Of a stretch of DNA of 6,595 bases, positions 1 to 5,803 are shown piece by piece (the stretch's first letter is position 1; each line of letters begins with the position of its first letter). The DNA comes from Chitinophagaceae bacterium UBA5175. Its GTDB lineage: Bacteria > Bacteroidota > Bacteroidia > Chitinophagales > Chitinophagaceae. Below the pieces are notes generated by a model. It saw only the letters and a list, made by a program, of their open reading frames with translations, was not told the DNA's origin and searched no databases. The stretch is from assembly GCA_002413325.1 (NCBI GenBank), contig DHWT01000229.1, positions 1 through 6,595 on the forward strand, read 5' to 3'. The position numbers and the translations under genes were made by a program.

Positions 1-292
1 CATTGGGGCTCTTCCACATTTGTTTCAAATGGAATTCCTCCACGCGGGCTTCATCCGGCGTGATGGTGGCGCATTTGATACCGACCCCGGTCTGCCTGAT
101 GGCGTTGGCTGCATCGATGGTTACCTGATCGTTGGTCTGGTCCCGGTGTTCAATACCCAGGTCATAATATTTTATATCCAGGTCCAGATAAGGCAGGATG
201 AGTTTGTCTTTTATAAACTTCCAGATAATCCTTGTCATTTCATCCCCGTCGAGTTCTACTACCGGATTGGCGACTTTAATTTTTTTAGCCAT
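1..292 (-). CDS. icd: NADP-dependent isocitrate dehydrogenase, N-terminal part (partial, runs off the window)
   Basis: The minus strand from the ATG at 292 encodes 97 residues and is still open at base 1. The translation begins MAKKIKVANPVVELDGDEMT and contains GDEMTRIIW, YDLGIEHRD, TNDQVT, CATITPDEARVEEF and WKSPN. This matches the N-terminus of the homodimeric eukaryotic-type isocitrate dehydrogenases (human IDH1/IDH2 class) almost motif for motif, not the E. coli Icd type. The family oxidatively decarboxylates isocitrate to 2-oxoglutarate and makes NADPH in the cytosolic TCA cycle. K73, T76 and T78 (KCATIT) correspond to the NADP-binding region, and S95 and N97 of KSPN to the isocitrate-binding loop; the window ends inside that loop, so the remaining catalytic residues cannot be judged. 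The start is supported by family alignment and by a promoter about 30 bases upstream. No Shine-Dalgarno sequence is evident. Confidence 0.95.
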   Translation of the reverse strand, partial: MAKKIKVANPVVELDGDEMTRIIWKFIKDKLILPYLDLDIKYYDLGIEHRDQTNDQVTIDAANAIRQTGVGIKCATITPDEARVEEFHLKQMWKSPN

Positions 293-319
293 GGGTATAA
301 ATTTTTATGGAAAAGTCAG

Positions 320-350
320 CAAACCTACATGAATTGATGCAATCCACAAA
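320..350 (-). promoter_or_regulatory. Bacteroidota-type promoter for the isocitrate dehydrogenase gene
   Basis: On the minus strand, TAGGTTTG (320-327) is a perfect match to the Bacteroidota -7 consensus TAnnTTTG. A TTTG at 347-350 lies 19 bases upstream, as expected for the -33 element. The start codon at 292 follows 27 bases after the -7 element, giving a predicted leader of roughly 20 bases. The spacer holds a small dyad, ATTG-ATG-CAAT (333-343), which could be an operator. This is the best two-part promoter in the window. It is pattern-based, with no transcript data. Confidence 0.6.
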
Positions 351-383
351 GCGGCCCCATTCCGTATCCGGGAAGCAGACGGA

Positions 384-425
384 CTGCCGAACCCGCTGTA
401 CGGCATGATTCCGGCCCATCGGCAG
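384..425. repeat. 7-bp inverted repeat with 28-base spacer in the icd/Crp intergenic region
   Basis: CTGCCGA (384-390) and TCGGCAG (419-425) are exact reverse complements separated by 28 bases. A shorter internal pair, GCCG (386-389) with CGGC (401-404), competes with the outer pairing. The element sits between the promoter of the isocitrate dehydrogenase gene and the start of the regulator gene, just upstream of a weak -7 candidate at 431-438. It could be an operator or a stem-loop, but a repeat this short may be chance. Confidence 0.3.
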
Positions 426-430
426 GTATA

Positions 431-438
431 AATATTTG
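431..438 (+). promoter_or_regulatory. weak -7 promoter candidate for the Crp/Fnr regulator
   Basis: AATATTTG matches TAnnTTTG at all fixed positions except the first (A for T). It lies 46 bases before the preferred ATG at 485, so the leader would be about 40 bases. No TTTG or TTG is seen at the expected -33 distance (around 408-411), which makes this a low-confidence call. Transcription starting here would leave the TTG at 455 inside the leader. Confidence 0.25.
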
Positions 439-484
439 TTGCGGCTCTTACAACTTGGTACCTTACATATTCAAACCTGATTCC

Positions 485-1069
485 ATGGAATTAATGGAGA
501 TCGTAAAATCTTACCTATCCAATTTTATTTCATTGAATGAACGGGAATTCAATTACATGGCTGGTTTGTTTGAATTGCGCCATTTCGAAAAAAGGCAGAA
601 ACTGGTGGTGCAGGGTGAGGTGGAAAAGTACCTGAATTTCATTCTGCAGGGATTGGCGCGAAAATATTTTATCCGGAAAAATGAAGAAATGGTCATCCAG
701 TTTTCCCGGGAAAACGAAATCATCTGCTGTTTTGATTCATTTATGTCGGGCGAGCCATCCAATTTTTCCGTTGAAGCACTGGAACCCCTGGATGTTGTCT
801 CGATTACGCTGGAGAATATTGAAAAACTCTATGAATTCAGTCCGAAAATGGAAAGGCTGGGGAGGCTGATTGCTACGCAGGAATACCTCAAAAAGGAGAG
901 TTTTGAGTATAACCGTTTACGGTTGACCTCCCAGGAACGCTTCATTAATTTTATCCGGAACAACAGTAATCTCCTGCAGCGGGTTCCACAGAAATACCTG
1001 GCTTCTTACCTGGATATGAAACCCGAAACCTTCAGCCGACTCAAACACCTGATGAAAAGGCCTTCATAA
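485..1069 (+). CDS. Crp/Fnr-family transcriptional regulator
   Basis: Encodes 194 residues. Residues about 15-120 form a cyclic-nucleotide-binding-like beta-barrel, recognisable from FEKRQKLVVQGEVEKYLNFI and LQGLARKYF. They are followed by a dimerisation helix (about 118-145) and a C-terminal winged helix-turn-helix with RVPQKYLASYLDMKPETFSR (about 166-185). This matches the small Crp-like regulators common in Bacteroidota, which bind DNA as dimers and often have no known ligand. The phosphate-binding cassette of true cAMP receptors (FGE...RSA) is not present: the equivalent stretch reads CCFDSFMSGEPSNFSVEAL with no arginine, so cAMP binding is unlikely. A Cys-Cys pair lies at 81-82. The frame extends upstream to a TTG at 455, but the ATG at 485 gives the usual family length and is preferred; another ATG at 494 is possible. 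There is no clear Shine-Dalgarno sequence. The last 6 bases overlap the end of the convergent transporter gene. Targets are unknown. Confidence 0.9.
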   Translation: MELMEIVKSYLSNFISLNEREFNYMAGLFELRHFEKRQKLVVQGEVEKYLNFILQGLARKYFIRKNEEMVIQFSRENEIICCFDSFMSGEPSNFSVEALEPLDVVSITLENIEKLYEFSPKMERLGRLIATQEYLKKESFEYNRLRLTSQERFINFIRNNSNLLQRVPQKYLASYLDMKPETFSRLKHLMKRPS

Positions 1070-2944
1070 ATTGACGATCAGTACAGGTATCCTGAGTTCA
1101 TGCCTTACGGTATTCACCGTTTCCCCATAAATAAAGTCTTTTAAGCCGCTGTGACCATGGGCACCAATCACAAGGAGTTCGGCCCCTTCTTCTTTCACTA
1201 TGCGCACGATTTCTTTTGAACGGTGAATATGCCCCAGGCGGGTAATCGCTTTATAATTATTTTTTTCCAGCGATTCCTGGTAGCCGGTGAGGCGCTCCTG
1301 GTCAGTTCTTGACTCCAGGTCATCACTTTGTTTGCCGAGCATCCGGGCCGAAGCGCTTTCCACAATATGGATTAAAATATAATGACTTTCCGTTCCACCC
1401 TGGCCGATGGCAAAGGCGAGGAGTTTTTCATCCTGCCGTGTGAAATCCAGTGCGACGGCAATTTTTCTGAACCGGGGGATTTCCAGGCTGGTAATGGCAT
1501 TACCCTCTCCATGCAGGGCAATATCCTTGGCGGTCACCTTGCTTCTCCATGGATGTACTAAAATATAAAATAACAGGATCAGGGCCATTATCAGCACCAG
1601 TACCGCCAGTATTTTCCAGATAATATATCCCGGCATACTGAAAAAGCCGGTCCCTACTTCCAATACCAGTTTCAGATTCAGATAAAGCAGGAGGGAGGCT
1701 ATGACCCAGGCAAGCACACGGGTTCCTGGTTTTATCCTGAAAATGCCCATTTTTTTTTTATCGCTCACAAAATGAATCAGGGGAATTACGGCGAATCCCA
1801 GTTGAAGGCTCAGTATAACCTGGCTGAATATCAGGAGCCGGTCAACCTGGTTTTCTCCGGAAATACCGATAACAATGACGGCGGGAATAACCGCCAGCAA
1901 CCGGGTGATGATCCTGCGCAGCAAGGGATTGATCCGCAACCGCAAATAGCCCTCCATTACGATTTGTCCGGCGAGGGTACCCGTGATGGTCGAGCTTTGC
2001 CCTGCGGCAATCAGAGCGACGGCAAAGAGGATAGAGGCGATTTTGGTTCCCATCAGGGGGGAGAGCAGTTGATGTGCTTCCCGGATGGAGGCGACCTCTG
2101 TACGGCCGGATTTGAAAAATACAGCTCCCGCCAGGATCAGGATGGCGGCATTGACAAAAAATGCCAGATTCAGGGCAATGACTGAATCCAACAGGTTCAG
2201 TTTTAATGCCGTTTTGATAAAGGGTTCCTCTTTTCTGATTTTCCGGGTCTGCACCAGGGCGGAGTGGAGGTACAGATTATGGGGCATAACGGTGGCCCCG
2301 ATGATACCGATGGCCACATAAAGCGCTGCTGCTCCGGGAAGGGAGGGCACCAGTCCCTGGCTGATCTCCGCCAGTGAGGGTCTTGCGAGGAAGATTTCAA
2401 CGAAAAAAGAGAGCCCGACAATGGCAATAAGGCCTAAAATAAATATCTCCATCTTGCGCATACCCAGCCGCTGGAGAAATAATAAAAGAAATGTATCCAG
2501 GGCTGTAATGGCAACGCCATAGATCAGGGGAAGTCCGGTAAGAAGTTGGATCCCGATGGCCATTCCCAGCACTTCTGCCAGGTCGCAGGCTGTGATGGCG
2601 ATTTCAGCCAGGATATAGAGGCAGAAATTAACGAGGCGGGGGTAGGCTTCCCGGTTTGCCTGCGCGAGGTCCCTGCCGCGTACAATACCAAGCCGTGCAG
2701 AAAAATTCTGCAGTACCACGGCCATCACATTACTCATCAGAAGAACCCAGATGAGGCGGTAACCAAACTGACTGCCACCGGCAATATCGGTAGCCCAGTT
2801 TCCCGGATCCATATAGCCCACGCTGACCAGGTAGGCGGGTCCGAAAAAGGAAAAAAGCTGTTTCCATCGGGAACCATCATGGTTTACTTCAACGGTCCCA
2901 TGCACCTCGCTGAGCGAAAGATCACTGAATTGGGCTTGTTTCAT
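1064..2944 (-). CDS. mntH: Nramp-family divalent metal (Mn2+/Fe2+) transporter with C-terminal universal stress protein domain
   Basis: Encodes 626 residues from the ATG at 2944. Residues about 30-466 are a membrane transporter with about twelve hydrophobic segments. Nramp hallmarks are DPGN (46-49) in segment 1 and ATVMPHNLYLHS (217-228) in segment 6. D46, N49, A217 and M220 correspond to the metal-coordinating residues of bacterial Nramp structures, and GQSSTITGTLAGQ (315-327) is also typical. Family role: proton-coupled import of Mn2+ or Fe2+ across the inner membrane. After a linker, residues about 491-626 form a cytosolic Usp domain: KIAVALDF at its start, and GAHG (594-597) plus G607 near its end, giving the G-2x-G-9x-G spacing of ATP-binding Usp proteins. 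The residue after G607 is Glu rather than Ser/Thr. A typical MntH is about 410-450 residues, so the extra length is the Usp part. The frame reaches a TTG at 2992, but that codon overlaps the -7 promoter element, so 2944 is preferred. The metal specificity is inferred. Confidence 0.93.
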   Translation of the reverse strand: MKQAQFSDLSLSEVHGTVEVNHDGSRWKQLFSFFGPAYLVSVGYMDPGNWATDIAGGSQFGYRLIWVLLMSNVMAVVLQNFSARLGIVRGRDLAQANREAYPRLVNFCLYILAEIAITACDLAEVLGMAIGIQLLTGLPLIYGVAITALDTFLLLFLQRLGMRKMEIFILGLIAIVGLSFFVEIFLARPSLAEISQGLVPSLPGAAALYVAIGIIGATVMPHNLYLHSALVQTRKIRKEEPFIKTALKLNLLDSVIALNLAFFVNAAILILAGAVFFKSGRTEVASIREAHQLLSPLMGTKIASILFAVALIAAGQSSTITGTLAGQIVMEGYLRLRINPLLRRIITRLLAVIPAVIVIGISGENQVDRLLIFSQVILSLQLGFAVIPLIHFVSDKKKMGIFRIKPGTRVLAWVIASLLLYLNLKLVLEVGTGFFSMPGYIIWKILAVLVLIMALILLFYILVHPWRSKVTAKDIALHGEGNAITSLEIPRFRKIAVALDFTRQDEKLLAFAIGQGGTESHYILIHIVESASARMLGKQSDDLESRTDQERLTGYQESLEKNNYKAITRLGHIHRSKEIVRIVKEEGAELLVIGAHGHSGLKDFIYGETVNTVRHELRIPVLIVNL

Positions 2945-2989
2945 CGGTCTGAACAGGCATTTGCAGCGCTGGCTGAATCCCGGTTTGAA

Positions 2990-2997
2990 CAAATCTA
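2990..2997 (-). promoter_or_regulatory. -7 promoter element for the Nramp-Usp gene
   Basis: Minus-strand TAGATTTG is an exact match to TAnnTTTG, 45 bases before the ATG at 2944, predicting a leader of about 40 bases. No good TTTG appears at the -33 position. A small palindrome, TTCC-T-GGAA (3005-3013), lies where the -33/-7 spacer would be and could be an operator. The element overlaps the alternative TTG start (2990-2992), which argues against that start. Confidence 0.45.
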
Positions 2998-3054
2998 AAA
3001 TATGTTCCTGGAAAACTGTGAAAATAATAGGAGGCCGGGTAATTGCTGAATCTT

Positions 3055-3062
3055 TATTTTTG
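3055..3062 (+). promoter_or_regulatory. -7 promoter element for the exported-protein (and possibly GT35) transcript
   Basis: TATTTTTG matches TAnnTTTG exactly and ends 17 bases before the ATG at 3080, predicting a very short leader of about 10-13 bases. No clear -33 TTTG is visible. It faces away from the promoter of the transporter gene, so about 57 bases (2998-3054) separate the two divergent -7 elements. T-rich matches like this arise easily by chance. Confidence 0.4.
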
Positions 3063-3079
3063 ATTTTTAATTGGATTGC

Positions 3080-4054
3080 ATGCGATTATCGAAAATGATG
3101 TTGGTTTTCATTCTGATGACCCTTTTGATATACTGCAGAAATAAAACCAGGGAGGGTGCCGGGGCTATAAAAAAATTAGAACCGGAGGATTTCCTGGCCC
3201 TGTTTCATCCCCTGAACCTGCCGGTTATTTTTGCCGACAGTTCCCTGACCAGGAAACCAGCTGATTCACCGCTGGCATGGTCTGCTTATAACCAGTTCAT
3301 TACAGATACCCTGATTCATAAGTTTTTTGGAAAAGCAGTGAAACCCAGGCTGTACACTGGCGGCAAACTGGTGGTAAAGGGAGCAGAGACTTATCTTTTC
3401 ATCAAAGCCCTGAGCCCTTCAAAAAAAATACTGTACCTGGTTTGTTTTGACAGGGAGGGAAAATTCCGGGCTGGCATGCCCCTGGTCATCCGGGAGGGGG
3501 ACTCTGAAATGCGTTATACCGCTTCCATTGATAATAAATACACGATTTCAGTGAGTCGTATCCACAAAGACCCCGAAGGGCGGGCATATTTTGTGCGGAT
3601 GGTCTACGTTTATAATGCAGAAGGGGCCTTTACACTGATCATGCGGGAATCCAATGAAGGGAAACCCCGGATTGCCCCCATTTATAATCCGATTGATACT
3701 TTAGCCCATAAACATAAATACACCGGAGATTATATAGAAGATAAACGGAATTTTATTTCCTTCCGGGATGGGAAGAATAATTCCGTGATTCGTTTTTTTG
3801 TTCATTTTGAAAAGGATAACGGGAATTGCAAAGGCGAACTGAAAGGGGAGGCGCGTTTTGTTACTTCCACCGTTGCCCGTTATATTGCAAGCGGAGATCC
3901 ATGTTCAGTAGAGTTTAGTTTCAGTGAAAAAAACGTCCGTATGAAGGAATTGGAAGGCTGCGGCAGTCACCGGGATATACGTTGTTATTTTGATGGTATA
4001 TACCCCAGGCATCGACAAGTGCCCGTTAAACCGGTAAAAACCAGGCGACGATAA
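3080..4054 (+). CDS. hypothetical exported protein or lipoprotein with Cys-bearing C-terminal domain
   Basis: Encodes 324 residues that I do not recognise as a named family. Residues 1-19 (MRLSKMMLVFILMTLLIYC) have a basic start and a hydrophobic core ending in Cys19, which looks like a lipoprotein signal. However, Tyr at -1 (L-I-Y-C) is atypical, so a signal anchor is also possible. The rest alternates short beta-prone segments, suggesting a mainly beta envelope protein. Residues about 213-310 look like a distinct domain starting YTGDYIEDKRNF, with C250, C275, C294 and C302 and the pattern NGNCKGELKGEARF ... GDPCSVEFSF ... EGCGSHRDIRCYFDGIY. Four cysteines would allow two disulfides outside the cytoplasm. 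The tail is basic (ending KTRRR). The frame extends to a TTG at 3071, but the ATG at 3080 places a clean signal sequence at the N-terminus. The GT35 gene follows after 42 bases with no obvious promoter or terminator, so cotranscription is plausible. Function unknown. Confidence 0.8.
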   Translation: MRLSKMMLVFILMTLLIYCRNKTREGAGAIKKLEPEDFLALFHPLNLPVIFADSSLTRKPADSPLAWSAYNQFITDTLIHKFFGKAVKPRLYTGGKLVVKGAETYLFIKALSPSKKILYLVCFDREGKFRAGMPLVIREGDSEMRYTASIDNKYTISVSRIHKDPEGRAYFVRMVYVYNAEGAFTLIMRESNEGKPRIAPIYNPIDTLAHKHKYTGDYIEDKRNFISFRDGKNNSVIRFFVHFEKDNGNCKGELKGEARFVTSTVARYIASGDPCSVEFSFSEKNVRMKELEGCGSHRDIRCYFDGIYPRHRQVPVKPVKTRRR

Positions 4055-4096
4055 ATATAAAATAAATCAAACCCGTATCCGTTTACTCATTCTATT

Positions 4097-5752
4097 ATGA
4101 ATTTTACAAATTTTGCAGTCCCTTACACAGTAGATCCCCGTTTTTCGAAAAAAGTAGCCTATTTCTCCATGGAGTTTGCGGTTCACCAGCCATTGAAAAT
4201 ATATAGTGGCGGACTTGGATTTCTTGCTGGATCCCATGTGCGAAGCGCTTATGAATTACGGCAGAATTCGATTTTCATCGGAATCCTTTGGAAGTACGGG
4301 TATTATGACCAGGCCCGGAACCAGGACCAGAGCCTGCAGGTAACCTGGGTCGAAAAACAATATCCTTTTTTGCAGGATACCGGTATCAAATACCAGGTTA
4401 ACATTCACGATCATCCCGTTTGGGTGAAAGCGTATTACCTGGCCCCGGAAACCTTTAACGGGGCGCCCCTGTTCCTGTTAAGCACCGACCTGCATGAAAA
4501 TGATTATGTCTCCCAAACCATCAGCCACCGTCTGTATGATGCCAACCTGGCAACCAAGGTAGCGCAGTTCATCCTGCTGGGTGTGGGGGGAGCCAAACTC
4601 GTGGACCAGCTGAATTTCCAGCCGGAACTTTATCATTTGAATGAAGCACACGGCATCAGCGCTGCTTTTTATCTCTACCAGAAATACAATAAAAATATCG
4701 AAGAGGTAAAAAAGAGGCTGGTTTTTACCACACACACTCCGGAAGAAGCCGGCAATGAGAAGCACGATATGAAACTCTGTTATGACATGAGTTATTTCTG
4801 CGGTTTGTCCATCGAAGAAGCAGCTGCCCTGACCGGCATGGAGGATCATCTGTTCAACCATTCACTGGCCGCTCTTCGCTTTTCCCATCTTTCCAACGCG
4901 GTTTCCCGTTTACACGGAGAGGTGTCGCGTAACATGTGGAGTAAATATTCCGGCATCTGCCCGATCATTCATATCACCAACGCACAGAACTGGACGTACT
5001 GGGCGGATAAGCAGTTGTATAAGAAGATGGAGGATGGTGATAATTTCTGGTGGGATGACCGCAAACGGTACCTGAAAAAAAGAGCATTTGAAATCGTTGC
5101 CGATCAAACGGGTCGGTTGTTTAACCCGGATATTTTCACCATTGTATGGGCGCGCCGGTTTGCCGGTTATAAACGGGCCGACCTGATTGCCCGGGATAAA
5201 AAAAGATTTACTGAATTGCTGTCTAATGAAAAGTACCCCGTCCAGATAATCTGGGCAGGAAAACCCTACCCGATGGATTACCCGGCGATCAATGATTTTA
5301 ACTACCTGGTGCATCTGAGTAAGGAATATCCGCAGGTAGCTGTCCTGACCGGGTATGAGCTCCATTTGTCCAAGAGAATGAAACAGGCCGCAGATTGCTG
5401 GTTAAATAATCCGCGGGTGCCCCGGGAGGCTTCGGGAACCAGTGGCATGACCGCCGCGATGAATGGTGCCCTGAATTTCTCCACCGACGACGGATGGATT
5501 CCGGAATTCATCAACCATGGCAATAACGGGTTCCTGATTGGAAAATCTGATTACAGCAACATGACCGTTCCGGAACAGGATGAATATGACCTGAACTCGC
5601 TCTACGAAGTATTGCAGAACCAGATCCTGCCCCTTTATTACGAGCAAAGAGATACCTGGCGCCAGGTTGTAAAAAACGGGATGGCTGATGTTCGGTTCCA
5701 GTTCGACTCAGGACGCATGGCCACTGAATACTACGAGAAGTTATATGTCTGA
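4097..5752 (+). CDS. glgP: short-form GT35 alpha-glucan phosphorylase-like protein lacking the PLP lysine
   Basis: Encodes 551 residues, full length for the short glucan phosphorylase branch (Thermotoga/archaeal type, TIGR02094-like), which is shorter than the roughly 800-residue E. coli or muscle enzymes. The family is a GT-B fold that phosphorolyses alpha-1,4-glucans to glucose-1-phosphate using the phosphate of PLP. Visible motifs in order: AYFSMEFAVH (21-30); SGGLGFLAG (37-45, glycine loop); LNEAHG (181-186); THTPEEAG (212-219), where H213 matches the active-site His of HTxxPE; ARRFAGYKR (352-360), where R353, R354 and K359 match the phosphate-pocket K568, R569 and K574 of muscle phosphorylase; and EASGTSGM (444-451). 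The next residue, 452, is Thr (ACC, 5450-5452), whereas classical phosphorylases have the Schiff-base lysine there (EASGTxxMK). PLP attachment in the usual way is therefore impossible, and phosphorylase activity is uncertain. It may be a divergent transferase or a non-catalytic glucan-binding protein. No signal peptide, so cytosolic. No Shine-Dalgarno sequence; the ATG fits the family N-terminus. It may share a transcript with the upstream gene. Confidence 0.88.
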   Translation: MNFTNFAVPYTVDPRFSKKVAYFSMEFAVHQPLKIYSGGLGFLAGSHVRSAYELRQNSIFIGILWKYGYYDQARNQDQSLQVTWVEKQYPFLQDTGIKYQVNIHDHPVWVKAYYLAPETFNGAPLFLLSTDLHENDYVSQTISHRLYDANLATKVAQFILLGVGGAKLVDQLNFQPELYHLNEAHGISAAFYLYQKYNKNIEEVKKRLVFTTHTPEEAGNEKHDMKLCYDMSYFCGLSIEEAAALTGMEDHLFNHSLAALRFSHLSNAVSRLHGEVSRNMWSKYSGICPIIHITNAQNWTYWADKQLYKKMEDGDNFWWDDRKRYLKKRAFEIVADQTGRLFNPDIFTIVWARRFAGYKRADLIARDKKRFTELLSNEKYPVQIIWAGKPYPMDYPAINDFNYLVHLSKEYPQVAVLTGYELHLSKRMKQAADCWLNNPRVPREASGTSGMTAAMNGALNFSTDDGWIPEFINHGNNGFLIGKSDYSNMTVPEQDEYDLNSLYEVLQNQILPLYYEQRDTWRQVVKNGMADVRFQFDSGRMATEYYEKLYV

Positions 5753-5779
5753 TCTTAAGAAGCCGGGTAATATCATTTG

Positions 5780-5799
5780 GGGATTATTTTAAAATTCCC
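5780..5799. terminator. possible bidirectional stem-loop between convergent genes
   Basis: The 51-base gap between the convergent GT35 and FKBP genes holds a near-palindrome: GGGA (5780-5783) and TCCC (5796-5799) flank ATTTTAAAAT (5786-5795), leaving a two-base TT bulge. An outer pair, CCGGG (5763-5767) with CCCGG (5797-5801), could form instead. The location suits a shared terminator, but there is no U-tract after the hairpin on either strand and the core is A/T only, so the call is weak. Confidence 0.28.
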
Positions 5800-5803
5800 G
5801 GAT

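Noticed and set aside
20..337. 105-residue open frame on the plus strand over the start of icd
   Set aside because: It is antisense to the clearly conserved isocitrate dehydrogenase coding region and its translation resembles no known protein.
1772..2185. 137-residue plus-strand open frame inside the transporter gene
   Set aside because: Antisense shadow of the Nramp domain; the Gly/Asp/Gln-rich composition is an artefact of reading hydrophobic codons backwards, with no promoter or family match.
2546..2998. 150-residue plus-strand open frame over the 5' part of the transporter gene
   Set aside because: Antisense to the conserved DPGN region of Nramp; no recognisable domain.
4910..5365. 151-residue minus-strand open frame inside the GT35 gene
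   Set aside because: Antisense to conserved GT35 motifs; no recognisable domain or start signal.
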